From: Siphonodentalium dalli
Taxonomy: Eukaryota; Mollusca; Scaphopoda; Gadilida; Siphonodentaliidae
Direction of reading: 5' to 3'
Assembly (NCBI GenBank): GCA_032622095.1
Contig: CP136065.1
Span: 25,369,141-25,433,140, forward strand
DNA length: 64,000 bases
The notes under the pieces were generated by a model that saw nothing but the letters and a program-made list of their open reading frames with translations, was not told where the DNA came from and did no database searches. Position 1 is the first letter of the stretch; every line of letters starts with the position of its first letter. Positions 11,201 through 22,589 of this stretch are shown here, piece after piece. A program made the translations under genes and the position numbers.

Positions 11201-13044
11201 TAGCAACCTTCGAAACACTGTCGAAGTTGTCCACATATGCCAATACGTTCGCTGAGTTTGTGAGTTGACGAACCATCTATTGAGAAGCGACTAGCTAACT
11301 GGTTCGCCAGGTGTACATGTCGTTATCCCCATGGGGTATGAGACACATAAAATGAGATGACCTTCTGTAAGCTTGTATACTCATCGGTCATATGCCTTCA
11401 TAGTTCAAGATGACGCACAAATATCATATTGAGCAAATATTTAAAATCGTAAGCTAGACACCGGAAAATGAAATGTTTGAAACGTTATGATTAGAGGGAC
11501 CCTACTCCCAGGAAGTGGTGAATACTTTGTCGGTGTGAGCTACCTAGATTTATCAGACAAAGAAATGGAAGCTGGTCCAGATAATTATGGACGTGACGTG
11601 GCAAATCAGAATCTGTTATCAGGTAATTGTTCTGATATAACTATTCGGCGTACCTACGCTTACGGCCATTATCGGCGCTAAGTGGAGAATGGATTTCGAA
11701 ATGCCACATCGCGATATTAATTGTGGTTTTCATCTTTCCAGAAGGATACGAGCTATGTTATGCGTTTTGATACCTTCAAATTGAACTATTAGATGGTGTA
11801 TGTACAGTTTCGTCCATACATACCGATATTATGACAAAAAGTTGAAATTAAGATGTGAAAATATCGATTTCTTTTCAATTTGTAGCCGCCAATTTAGCAG
11901 CGATCTTGGATGTGAGTATCAATTGCCAAACCCTAATGAATACTTCATGTCACTATTCCATATCAACATGTAATGGCGGATAGAAATTGCGAAACAATAA
12001 CGCCCATCGTAAGAAAGTAAAAGAATGTAGACTTGTTTTCAAATTTGGAAAACAATTTCTTGCATGAGATGTAAGGTAATAACTTCACCTCAGTATTTCC
12101 AACTCAACTGTAAGCATGGGTGGAGTTGTCTCGACAATAATGCCCAATGATGTGAATATGAGGGAATTTCGGTGATTTTTCAAAATCTGTCCGCCATTGT
12201 GGGCGCCATTTTGGATTTGGGGCACTTTTATTTGGATATACTACAAGGAAAGTTCTTCGCATAAGTGTTCCCAACTCACAATAGTAAGCAGGTGTGGAGT
12301 TTTCGTGACAATAATGCTCACTGATGTTAAAATCGGCGATTTTTTATTTCTGGTGGCCATTTTGGCCGCCATCTTGGATTTGGGTAAATATTCCTCAATT
12401 CAGGTATAAGAGGAATCATAGATCGAGTATCTCCTGCACATATATATGCATGGGTGTTGTTATAATAGCAATAACATTCATTGATTCGAAACATTACATC
12501 GCGGTATTAACGTAGATTCGGCTTTGATCTATTATACCGGCATTTGGGAAAACGTGATATGGGACAAAAATATCGCGCAATGAATGTATATTATGGTCCT
12601 CATGTGGTCGAAAATGACTCCTCTATATGATAAATGTATAACATGACGCAAAGATGCCAACATTTTCCCACAGACAAACGAAAGGTGGTAACATGTCAGA
12701 AAAATAGCATATTTTCACATTTCGGCGGCCATCTTGGCCGCCATATTGGATTCTGGTGTCGGATTTTTGGCTAATTTGTAAGGGCTGTATATTAGCATAA
12801 CGAATCGAACTGAAAACAAGACCGCATGTGATATCATCTTTACTATAACGGCGATCAAAGAGACATGATGCATTTAAAAAAAATGGCCGCCATGATGGAC
12901 GCCATCTTGTCTGGAGTCTCTGCGGCCACTTTTTTTTCTTGTTAAGAAGTGAAAAAAATTATAGGAGACCTTAAGGAAGAAAATTAGTGAGGTGAAGTTG
13001 AGTCCTGGGGGGGGGGTGCAGAGGTCGACCAATATCTCCTGGAC
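8241..13044. mobile_element. 4.8 kb palindromic (foldback) element
   Basis: The left arm (8241 to ~10690) and right arm (~10715 to 13044) are inverted copies that meet at a TA-rich centre near 10700 ('atatatatatataaag'). Both outer ends carry 'GTCCAGGAGATATTGG'. The outer few hundred bases are almost identical. The middle (9240-9600 against 11700-12060) is clearly alike, with indels. The inner parts (9830-10690) are much more diverged but still collinear: compare 'ggggataacaacgtgtac' with reversed 'ggggataacgacatgtac'. The right-arm copy of the 9254-9285 block is deleted. No transposase is visible. A partial third copy ends with the same terminus at 55590. TA-like bases flank both ends. Confidence 0.8.
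8520..9440 (+). promoter_or_regulatory. Series of AAGATGGCGGC-type boxes in the palindrome arm
   Basis: Variants of 'aagatggcggccaaaatgg' recur at about 8527, 8905, 9085, 9255 and 9412, most followed by 'ccgaaat' or 'ccagaaat'. Spacing from 8905 on is about 155-175 bp. The mirror copies lie in the right arm (about 12190, 12355 and 12725). 'AANATGGCGGC' is the core bound by YY1-type zinc finger proteins in animals. Whether it acts so here is inference. The boxes may simply be the element's internal tandem repeat. Confidence 0.45.
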
Positions 13045-14066
13045 TATATCCCAATACGATTTACAGGTGTGAGCGCTTCTCACAGAAATTTCTATCAAAA
13101 TGCTCGGTATCTTAATGTTCAGAGTTTAATGCCAATAGAACGTGACCAGGCATACATGTGCGATTGTTTTACGATATAGAGACGTTACAGCTAAACCAAG
13201 TTGGGCTGGCCAAGGCAGAAACACTGGTGACGAATTCGTCACGTATATATATATATATGTTGACCTTTGGTGTCGAGCGTAAATGTCAAACGAGTATTAA
13301 AACCAAGGGATTTACTTAATCGGGTTTAGACTGGAGATTATGAATATATGCATGGACTTTTATGCATGTCTCATAGTACCGAACTGTGGGAGATTCAACA
13401 TATATTGTCTCCCCACCCAGTATAGAATGAAGTGTGCATGGGTGTGGTCTTCACCACCTATGGTGCGACTCAATTCGCGGAACGATAGATTATACGTATG
13501 TCTAAACAACATATGGATTAAAAGCAAATAGAAGTACATTAGCTCCCAACTTAACTGTCACGGGGGCGATTAGCCTGGACGCTCACATATAGATTTATCA
13601 TATAGTTTGCATAATGCATTAAGTTCTGTGGTGTTTGGTGGACTAGAAAATTACTGCACTATGTATTCTCTCGGGCATTGTGGTTATTGTACAGACAGTA
13701 AGATTACTGTCACTATGTTGTCGTCATTTGTTGTTGATCTCTATCGCGGCGCGTGTGCCTAGTGAATTGTGATTCCCGCAAATTTTAATTTAAAGGGATA
13801 AAATATAGCGGATTCATCCAGCGAGGCTGCATGGACACACATGACAGCAAGTTTCGTTTTTTTTACATTCGTGGAAGCTTACCATTTAGTGATTTATACA
13901 CCAAATATGTTTCTGTACCTTGTGTGGAGTTTTTTTTAAGGCATGCTCGTCATCAGATGTAATGTTGTGGTAGACTCCAGAGCCTGATGCGGATGGACTT
14001 TGAGGATATCGCGATGTTGTGAGGCTTAAACACTTCAATCGATGTAAAATTCAAGTGCGATAAACA
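13045..14066. other. No gene recognised; short TA tract
   Basis: Contains a (TA)n tract at about 13241-13258 and otherwise only short open frames. The last ~100 bases could be the 5' untranslated region of the ORF at 14067. Confidence 0.4.
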
Positions 14067-14966
14067 ATGGGTGAGTTACATCTCCATGATGAGAGCAATC
14101 GGGTGAACTCAAAGGCTGCGACAAGACCGAAGTCGTTACCCGGCAACTGGGGAAGATTCATTGCAAGACAAAGGACTGCGAAAAAACCAGAACAATTGCC
14201 AATTTCATCTGTATTTGATATTAAGGGATTTAGTGTTCAAATTGGTGAATATAAAAATCCAAAAACAACGCCACAGACAGATAAAGGGGGAAATATTATA
14301 GACGACATCGCAGCGGAGAAAGCAATTGAAAAAGCCTTATTACATTATGTTGAAAATGAAAACAAGCAAAGACAAACACTGCGAAGTTTGCCAATAAGGC
14401 CCATTCTCACCAGCCGATCAAGAGTAGCTGGACGATACTTCCCAAAAGCCAACTTGGATGAAGAGCAAAAAGGTAGACTTAAGTCGGAACGCATGCGCAC
14501 TCGAACAGCTGCTTCGTGCACACCAAGATTAGTCTGCAGGGAGTGGGAACGAAGCAACAAATCGAGGGGCTCTAGTTACACCAGTTTCACGGGGCTCCCC
14601 GAATTCCCCCAGCGCTCAACGAAATCGCGTTCTAGGAAGTCGACAACTTCTTCACGGTGTACGAGTGGTAAAGGAACGACGCGGGATGAACCGGTTTATG
14701 CTCTGAAAATTAAAAATGAGTCGGAAATAGGCGGCGCTTACGACCCTTCGAGTGAGCTCCATAGTGACTATTATTCTGTGCAGAGAGTTAGAATGCAGCG
14801 TGGCGATTCCAAGTTATCATTAAAAAAAATGAATGTAGAAAAACCCAATACAGCCGGAATGGATTGTTCTATTGGGAACGGACGAACGTGTGCTGTTATG
14901 AACGGGGTTCCTAAACCGATACACGAACGCTATGCTATTCCTGTATGCTGGGCTTCCCAACCATGA
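14067..14966 (+). CDS. Uncharacterised 299-aa protein, candidate host gene or exon
   Basis: An uninterrupted 299-codon frame. The ATG at 14067 is preceded by 'aaaca' and followed by G, a fair start context. I do not recognise the family. The N-terminal half has alternating hydrophobic and polar segments ('SSVFDIKGFSVQIGEYK', 'IIDDIAAEKAIEKALLHYV'; residues about 48-64 and 76-94), and the second segment is probably helical. From residue ~120 the protein is basic and rich in Ser, Arg and Thr, so probably disordered. No signal peptide, membrane segment or zinc motif is seen. Its length and lack of repeat similarity argue for coding. It may end earlier at a splice donor such as the 'gtaaag' near 14670, and no downstream exon was found. 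Confidence 0.5.
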   Translation: MGELHLHDESNRVNSKAATRPKSLPGNWGRFIARQRTAKKPEQLPISSVFDIKGFSVQIGEYKNPKTTPQTDKGGNIIDDIAAEKAIEKALLHYVENENKQRQTLRSLPIRPILTSRSRVAGRYFPKANLDEEQKGRLKSERMRTRTAASCTPRLVCREWERSNKSRGSSYTSFTGLPEFPQRSTKSRSRKSTTSSRCTSGKGTTRDEPVYALKIKNESEIGGAYDPSSELHSDYYSVQRVRMQRGDSKLSLKKMNVEKPNTAGMDCSIGNGRTCAVMNGVPKPIHERYAIPVCWASQP

Positions 14967-15340
14967 GCTTCAGTGGCGATTCAGTGGCGATTCTAGACGA
15001 ACGACACCCAGAGCGTATTGAATTATATTTTTCTGTGAACTCGGGAGAGCGTATATATTCGCAGGCTGAATTCGCAGCACTGCGATATTTGAACTCAGGA
15101 TGTCAATTCTTGCGTGTGCGTTTTGCATGGACATCGATGCACACTACTGTATATATGGGAATCGAACATATAGCAAGGACATTGTACTAGAACTTGCTCT
15201 ACAACGACTTCATTTGCATCTCTTGTTTGTGATTTCTTTGATTGCTTTCTGCGTTGTTAATTTTTAAATTTTATTGATAAAAAACATAAATATAATAATA
15301 ACATTACGACGGCGTATTTTGGTCGACAAGCACAACAGGG
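14967..15340. other. Sequence 3' of the 14 kb ORF
   Basis: A short open frame overlaps out of phase, and AT-rich sequence follows. No clear AATAAA signal was seen close to the stop codon. Confidence 0.4.
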
Positions 15341-15354
15341 CGTGTATACATGTA

Positions 15355-15455
15355 CATGTAGACCTATATATCTACATAGACCTATATATTTACATTACGC
15401 CTATATCTACATTGACCTATATCTATGCATAGACCTATATTTACCATATTATACC
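15355..15455 (+). repeat. Short tandem repeat, unit around 'tacatagacctatat'
   Basis: About five imperfect repeats of 'gacctatat' with 'ctacat' or 'tgcat' spacers. Confidence 0.65.
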
Positions 15456-15954
15456 TAATATTGATTCAGTTTTCCCTATAGCGTTACGATAACCACGTCC
15501 ACTGAGTTAAGTTGGTCAAAAACGAATGCGCTACATTTTGGGCGCCATATTAGAGGTCATATTCCAATATTCAAACAATAGTCATGCAAAACATTGGAAA
15601 TGAAAAATGTCAGCAAACTCTGTATGAACTCCTTCGGGGATCATGAAGTTTGCTGTTTTTTTTCCATCGTTAAAATCCCATGGCCACACTGAATCCGCGT
15701 TTATTTATAGTTACGGCCTGGACTCGTTTTCAGCGCTAAGCATCAGCTGCGCCAAGTGCTCCGGTGGAATACGTATACGTCGTGGAGTTGTTAGGAATAG
15801 TGAGCGCAGCGTCTGAGCCAGGCACGAGGCTAGGTACGGTCATGCATGCAGGGTGGTTGTATTCGAATCCGCGTTCTGGACATTCGCGAAACGGCGTCAT
15901 ACCGATAAGTGATCTGCTCCCGATGATTAGAACACAGAAAACAACACTCTTAGA
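15456..15954. other. No gene recognised
   Basis: Overlapping open frames on both strands at 15736-16048 mirror each other and show no domain. They run into the inverted repeat that follows. Confidence 0.4.
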
Positions 15955-16660
15955 AGAAATGTGTATAAATTCTACATATGATCTTAAACAAAACTGTGTA
16001 GAAATGACACATGACATATATGTGTCGGTGGAATTTTCTCAACATTGAATATGAGTGAATATGTGAGTATATTATAGTTAGTAGATAAGATATGTTCTAA
16101 TTGAGACACACACCTTGTAAAAGCTACCATATTAAAAATTTGGTAGCCGCATTAAAACTGTGTGCTACAGAATTATGTACTGTTCAGGTTTGACACAAGC
16201 ACAGTGTATTTGATGTGTCCTGTTTTGCTTGACCGCCTCCTGGTGGGATGTTTTGCCGCTTGCGAGGCTAGTTAAATGTCAATTTCACGTTATACTTCTC
16301 GCGGTATGGGGTGTTATGTAATGTTCCAGGAAACGACTAATATAAGCACAATGCTTGATGTCGAATCCGTTCCATGACAACATCATTGTTATAATATTTG
16401 CTATATCTCACATATTGTAATAGTTCATGGAATAAATATTGTATACCAATTTTTAATACTGCTGCCAATGTTTTGTTATGTGGTAGCCTTTACGAGTCTT
16501 GTGTCTCCAATAGCACACATCTCATCTAATAAATATGATACACTCATATATTCACTCATATTCAACGTTGTGGAAATTCCACCGACACATATATGTCATT
16601 TCTACCCAATTTTCTTTAAGATGAAATGTAACACGTATTGAGTAGAATGTATACATATTT
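15955..16660. repeat. Inverted repeat, arms ~200 bp, centre near 16306
   Basis: 'gacatatatgtgtcggtgg' at about 16013 is found reversed at 16580-16598. The match continues outward ('cactcttagaag' against 'cactctgagaac') and inward ('gaatatgagtgaatat', 'gctaccatatta' against 'gctaccacataa'). It is a foldback-type structure with no ORF. Confidence 0.65.
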
Positions 16661-16735
16661 GTTCTCAGAGTGCGGGACCATAATTCAAGGCGTTATGTTT
16701 GCGGGTAAATATTTTCACACATCCCATTTTAACAG

Positions 16736-18500
16736 GCACGGTGGTGAATCACGTGGTTTCGAGGTTGTTGAGTACCATGCATTCAAAATGGCCGAGGTGA
16801 GTGAAAACACACAACATAATATATGAACTGACAAACAAAAATAGCGTTTTTACTGTTATGAGCATATGCTAATTTATTTTTAAAACAAGTTGATATAAAC
16901 CTTATTCGTTCAGAAATACCCATTAGTTTTCTATAACATTCTGATCAAAGTTGCCAGTCGGAGGTTCGTGAAATACATCTTGGAGAATCCTTCGACTTAC
17001 AACTTTGGTCAGAATGCTAGAACAAACAACTGTGAGTTTGGACACAGATGAGGTATCAACTTGTTTGAAAAATCGTATAGCATATGCTCGTTGCTTTCAA
17101 CATACTATGTAGTATACAGGGTTGGCGCTGGACGAAAATTTATACTACTAGTATATCATTATCCTAGTTCAGCCAACACGCCAAGGATTTGATAGCAAAC
17201 AATATGTAATCGGGGTTCACGATTGGATGGCTAGTGGCATCTAATCGCGAGCACAGGTGACACGTGATGTTCGATTGAATATCAGAATGTAGGGTATCAT
17301 AGCGTGTATTTGAGCAAAAAAGATGTTGCCAGCTGTAGCCTGATGTGACTTATAAGACATGCGCAGTAGGAAGCTACAGCGGCCAGGGGAATGAATGGCG
17401 ACTATCACTAAACATTGTACTCCGACTCTGATAGGAGAATTTCTTATCGGAGAGATATTTGTTTAATACTGCTCCCTGGGGACACATAATTGTCATTCCC
17501 ATTTTGTTGGCATCAAACTAGATATTTTATATCTATGATATATTTATTGTTTGGTGAATAATTAAACTTATTTCGTAAAAATATATATAATTATATCTTG
17601 TTTGCATATGCCGATTTAGAAAATGAGATATAATCACATATCATACTCTTTTAAATATCAGATTTATGGAGGCATGGACTTAGTACGAGTGTTAATTGCT
17701 TCAAATTTGATTGCTGCAGCGAGCGAGACCATTGGTGAATTGATATAGCAACATAATGCCAACATTATGCCGGTATAATATTATCCATCAGCCACATTCC
17801 AAGTTCGGAGTAGCGGTACATTAGTTAGTGACCACCAGCTGTGGACGGATGCAGCTTTCTGTAGCTTTCTACTGCGCATGCCTAGCCGGCTACGGCTATA
17901 GCCTGTGTTGCTCAAATACACTCATATAATCCCATAATATGACAAATATAGCGAATTATCGAAATATGAAATACAACGAAAAAGCGAAATAGGAAAATAC
18001 AGCGATATAAAAATGCAGCGAAATGGCGAAATAAGAAATTATTTGTATTAACCATATAACGGAGATATTTGAAGAAGTGTTTTTGACGAAATAACGGAAA
18101 TATATTTGAAGAAGTGTTTTAAAGAGCGTAACCCAAACCTCCCCCAAGCCCACACACCCTATAGAAGAATTTGACTTATATTTCACCAGAGTTGATCTAT
18201 TGTGGTGTTGCAATTTCTCATACAAATCGCCGTTATTTCGTAAAGCTACATTCTTTATAGAGTTATTACCCTTCAGATTAAATATGATAGTCAATCGAAA
18301 CCACGCGTGCCTCCCGTGGTCGCGATTGTATGCCAATAGCCATCTTATCGTGAACCCCGATTTGTTATCTTTTGGTAGTCAAGCGTGTGCGTATTAGGTG
18401 CCTAGTTTATTACATTTTGTCGTGCTTGCGATCGCATCGGCCATTTTGAATGCGTAATACTCATAAAATCGAAACCACGTGATTCCCCACCGTGAATAGG
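16736..18500. repeat. Larger diverged palindrome, centre near 17610
   Basis: Matching inverted blocks are 16738-16800 with 18432-18500 ('ggccattttgaatgc', 'ctcgaaaccacgtgatt'), 17200-17285 with 18290-18365 ('atcggggttcacgat', 'gatggctagtggcat') and 17305-17375 with 17855-17925 ('gtgtatttgagcaa', 'gacatgcgcagtag'). Arm lengths differ because of A-rich insertions at 17940-18130. There is no credible ORF; a 126-codon minus-strand frame (17956-18336) lies across the arm and is not supported. Confidence 0.6.
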
Positions 18501-19339
18501 GGCCGTGAGAATGTCAACCCCCGACCACAACGTCAAGATTCACTCTATCTCCAGTAATGAATATGATGATTATCAAATTTCCGGTGACAAAGTTTATCGT
18601 TGCAGCCCCAGTGAACTAATTACCATTATACACTCAGCGAACGCCCGAGAACGATTGAATGATTGGGGTTTAATGTCGATCCAGCCGCTGTGTCATATTA
18701 CAATTATATATTCGAGAATATTTATCATTCTGAAATAGAATGTTCTCCTGGTCATTCTGTTAACATGGGTCTCGATATGTTGATGCGTGTACCATGAAAC
18801 GACAAATCATTGAATATGAGAATATGAAGCTCGGTGTCTCCATATATAGTTTTCTAAGCCTCGTCTTGGTCTTTTATGTATGATTGCTGATATCAGTTTA
18901 TTCAATCGGCGACATTTTGTTCTTTTTATTTTTAGAACGAGCGGTTCTCCCAAAATCCTGGATATATAAACCCAGACCAATATTTTAAAATATATGCTCG
19001 TATAACATTTAGAACGGTTCTAAATAGAGCTATTATAATTTAGCATTAAACATGTAGTGTTAACCAATATCAACTACTGATTCGATCCACCAATGCAATT
19101 CTAAAAGTATTTGAGGCGGTTTAGAATATACACTGTTATACATTGTGATTCTCGATCGATTGTGTCACATTCCGTTCCGGCTCCAGGGACCAAGAATCAA
19201 GATAAATCTCATACCATACCATGAATGTCTACTATAGCTTCGTCCGTACGTTCAACACATATATACGGACTTTATATTCCACGGACATACTAATTCACGT
19301 CATAGAATCTAGATATCGCCATATGAAGAAACAACACTA
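18501..19339. other. No gene; fragment of a dispersed 'ggggtttaatgtcg' repeat
   Basis: Around 18655 the sequence 'gattggggtttaatgtcg' matches the start of the repeat at 53150. Nothing else is recognised. Confidence 0.4.
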
Positions 19340-19745
19340 GCGCCACCAGGCGTGATGTATACTTTTTTCAAATTGTATTTCAGAATAAAAGGCCGCTTGG
19401 CCACAAGTCCCCACAAATAAGGTGGTTTTATTTGACCTTGTATTTTCATGTCAATAATCCATATACCAAATTTGAAAACAATCAGATAACTATAAATCAG
19501 GTTATCACTCGGAAACCAAAATAATCGTCAAATTCTAAGTCGACAAGGACCATAACTCCGGTAAAAATGGGCGGACCAAACTCAAATTCGAACTTGACCT
19601 TCTTTTAATGTTGGTAATCCTGGGTAATCCACATAAAACAGATAACTAAAACTAAAGTTTATCACCGGAAACCAGCTGGCGCGGAACGTCCCGACGAGAG
19701 GACGGACACCGTTGATTATTATAGTCCCATCCCAATAAAAATGAA
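19340..19745 (-). repeat. Dispersed repeat Y (copy on minus strand)
   Basis: Read on the minus strand it contains 'ccgcccattttt', 'cggagttatgg', 'gacttagaatttgac' and 'ggtttccgagtgataac'. It aligns with 56215-56560, which has 'ccgcccatttttgcg', 'gagttatgggcc', 'acttagaatctag' and 'ggtttccggatgataac'. Similar repeats are common in mollusc genomes from general knowledge. Both copies are non-coding. Confidence 0.6.
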
Positions 19746-20029
19746 TGGGGGAGGGGGACAAATATACCAGCTGCGAGAGTCGAACATTTTCCATAACTCA
19801 GGAAATCTCAACAAAGGGTCTTCACACTGGTGCGTACATCCGAAAACGAACGTGCCATGCCTTATGTGGTACCGTAGTTAGATTACTGCCAAATTTCAAC
19901 TACAGCTTTCATCCGAAAACGAAATCTGAATGGACGTACAGCCGGAAACATGGGAAAGACCAAAAACATAAGAATTTTGTTTAACATAAAACAATAAGAT
20001 GAATATCTTTCTTGCTCTTATCCCAATAT

Positions 20030-20125
20030 AGTAAATATAAAGAGCATTAATCTCTCGATATGGTAAGCATAAAGAGCGTTAATTCCTACTCCTATCTCGA
20101 TATGGTAAGTATAAAGAGCGTTTAC
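20030..20125 (+). repeat. Three tandem 'gtaagyataaagagcgtt' units
   Basis: About 41-bp spacing: 'gtaaatataaagagcatt', 'gtaagcataaagagcgtt' and 'gtaagtataaagagcgtt', with 'tctcgatatg' before the second and third. It carries the R1 box. Confidence 0.65.
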
Positions 20126-20175
20126 CGAACTTCTTTGCAGGACATTGAAATGCGCTGACAATTCGCTATGACTTA

Positions 20176-20511
20176 AGCTAGCCACACATGCTTGCGTATG
20201 CGTTAGCGAAAATAATCGGATCCGTTCGTTCCGTTCGTCGTGCCGTTGGGGTCATGCGAACGTTGTCTGATAGTGATCGTTTCAGTCACTTCACCATGGA
20301 TTTACATGCGAACGCAAACGGAGCGACGATTTCTATCGGATGGAAAGGTCCGATAAAAATCGGAGGCATTCGGAGCGTCAGATAGTTTCGCATCGGAACC
20401 GCATGCATGTTTGGGTGCCCGTGTATTTCTATTTGATTTTCCGTCCGACAATCGCATGCGATAAAAATAACGGAACGCACCATACGCACACGCAAGCATG
20501 TGTGACTAGCT
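20176..20511. mobile_element. 336-bp MITE with TTA target duplication
   Basis: Terminal inverted repeats begin 'AGCTAGYCACACATGCTT' and extend for at least 30 bp. TTA flanks both ends (20173-20175 and 20512-20514). A 3-bp TTA duplication is typical of PIF/Harbinger-type elements, so that assignment is an inference. The open frames inside are artefacts. Confidence 0.7.
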
Positions 20512-21000
20512 TTAGGTGATTTTGTTCCGAGTATGAAGTTTACATTTCGGTATTGAGTATTACTTGTCGACCTATAGTTTGTCCAGACGACCAAATTACG
20601 TATCTGCTGTTCACAACCTATATCCAATATACATTATATGCTGTCTTTCCCACGATAATTCTAACAGCTTCATGCTAGCTGTTGGAACGACGATTGTGGT
20701 GTGGATCATGGATGGAAAACGTATCAAGATATACAAACTTACAAAGTATGTTTCCTGGAACTTATTCCTGTATAATGGTTAACGGTGTGATTTCAGATCC
20801 ATTTGAAACTAAGTTTGATATAGAACAGGTTGATCATTTATCTTCGACACTTTTTAAGTCTACGTTAACGTCCCGGTGAATGACGTGAATATTTTAAATG
20901 CAGGGGTAAACATTAGAAATGGCCTCATATATGTACTTATGTATGCAGGATGACTTAGCTTTGCTGTCGGAAGATGAACACAGTATGCAAACTATGTTAA

Positions 21001-21257
21001 AGGGTACTGTACACTAAATCCGGCCATTTATGGGACCATATCCTATTATACTCAACAGAAGATATGCAACGATGCAAACAACATGGTAATTATAATGAAA
21101 ATGAGTTAATGGCTCGAGTCATAAAATAATGTTCATTATACTTACCATGTTGTTTGTATCGTTCTTAGAGCACATGAGTGTATTTTGAACTAATCCATGG
21201 TTGAGTATAAAAAGAGATGGTCCCATAAATGGCCGGATTTAGTATACAGTACCCCTT
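21001..21257. mobile_element. TTAA-flanked MITE, copy 1
   Basis: Ends are inverted copies ('AGGGTACTGTACACTAAA' on the left, reversed as 'tttagtatacagtacccc' on the right), each continuing with 'tccggccatttatggg'. TTAA lies at 20997-21000 and at 21258-21261. TTAA duplication is typical of piggyBac and Kolobok superfamilies. There is no ORF. Confidence 0.8.
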
Positions 21258-21500
21258 TTAAAAATGGTTGATAAATGGTGTAAACGATGGCGCATAAATC
21301 CAAGGTAATCCTCCTTGATCAATATTCAGTTCTTATGATTGGAACCCAAAGATTGAAATATATTAGTGATTATAAATTTCTTATTTTGTTTCCTCCATGA
21401 ATTAAAGCAATTCGAAAGAACAGCTGGCGTACTTGTTAAATCGCCATGCAAGGCTTTAGGGGCGTTATCCGAACAAATATATTTCATTCAACACATTTAA

Positions 21501-21847
21501 AGTGGTACTGTATACTAAATCCGGCCATTTATGGGACCATCTCCTTTTATACTCAACAGAATATATGTAACAAATGAATGAATTTTAGCCATGGATTAGT
21601 TCAAATATACACTCATTTGCTCTATATGGACGGTACAAACAACATGATAATTATATGAAAATGAATTTATGACTGGAGTCATTAATTTATTTGCATTATA
21701 ATTACCATGTTGTGTGCATCGTTCATAGAGTACATGTGTATTTTGCATTCGTCCATGGCGCCAATTCATTCATTTGTTTGCATATGTTCTGTTGAGTATA
21801 AACGGAGATGGTCGCATAAATGGCCGGATTTAGGGTACAGTCGCACT
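21501..21847. mobile_element. TTAA-flanked MITE, copy 2
   Basis: Same terminal sequence as the copy at 21001 ('gtactgtatactaaatcc'), with a longer interior containing 'gaatgaattttagccatgg' and its partial inverse. TTAA flanks at 21497-21500 and 21848-21851. Inserted in the same dead reverse transcriptase. Confidence 0.8.
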
Positions 21848-22589
21848 TTAAGAAATTATATATTCAATGTGTTTGTCCAATAATGGATTACGCCGCTGGT
21901 GTATGGGGGATTAAAACATTTTCATGCTCGGACAATATTCAACACAAAGCATTAAGATACTTTAGGTATGCATACGTTTTGTCCCCTGTTAGTCGTGAAT
22001 GGTGACAATTGCCTTATGTTTTCTAGGAACCGCCGATTAATTAATCATGTACGGTACGCCTTTGGAATTATACTACCAGATGTTAAAACTGTAAAGAAAA
22101 TTAGGTTTTCTATTGTTGAACTATATAATGTTGCTAATGGGTGGTCCTAAAAAATTGAAGACATATTTTCACAAACAGACATGTTATCAAAATGTAATAA
22201 TTTCCAGTGGTGTACATGTAATATATCAGAATTTAAAACTAAGATACAAATAATTGAAGAAACCATGGCAAAAATAGTTTGACCTTTAGAAATTGTTAAA
22301 AAAAGCTACGAAACTGAACCATATATAGTAATGAACATTGATCATGATGGGCATGTATCGATTTTGGCCTGTTTAGATGCACTATAATATTCTGCTTTGT
22401 TGCAACTATAGATACCTGCACATTGCGGAACATCTGTTCATTTCTTGATGAGGTTTCACTTGGAATTCCCCAAAGCAAATGCTTGAAGTAACTAATTTCC
22501 GCGATTTGACACCTTGTATCTCACGTTTCCATCCTGTGCTCCAGACAGAAACTCGATCTGCATATTAACTATAGGTGGGTATCCTGTGA

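Larger units (their letters stand above)
20690..22270 (+). pseudogene. Decayed reverse transcriptase split by two MITEs
   Basis: Remnants of a non-LTR retrotransposon in several frames. 'VNGVISDPFETKFDIEQ' (about 20779-20830) resembles the stretch before the catalytic box. 'LALLSEDEHSMQT' follows a YADD box that one extra base has broken (about 20942-20970). 'MVDKWCKRWRI' appears after the first MITE. The thumb and C-terminal part ('YIQCVCPIMDYAAGVWG', 'RNRRLINHVRYAF', 'KIEDIFSQTDML') comes after the second. The MITEs at 21001-21257 and 21501-21847 interrupt it. It resembles the fragments at 28.5 and 34.1 kb. It is not functional. Confidence 0.75.

Noticed and set aside
11040-11276. ORF in the right palindrome arm with a partial match in the left arm
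   Set aside because: The left-arm counterpart has an early stop and many replacement changes, so there is no sign of protein-level conservation.
17956-18336. 126-codon minus-strand ORF
   Set aside because: It crosses an A-rich duplication and a palindrome arm, its composition is Phe/Ile/Tyr-rich, and it has no domain.
20188-20627. Overlapping ORFs around 20.2-20.6 kb
   Set aside because: They arise from the inverted ends of the 336-bp MITE.
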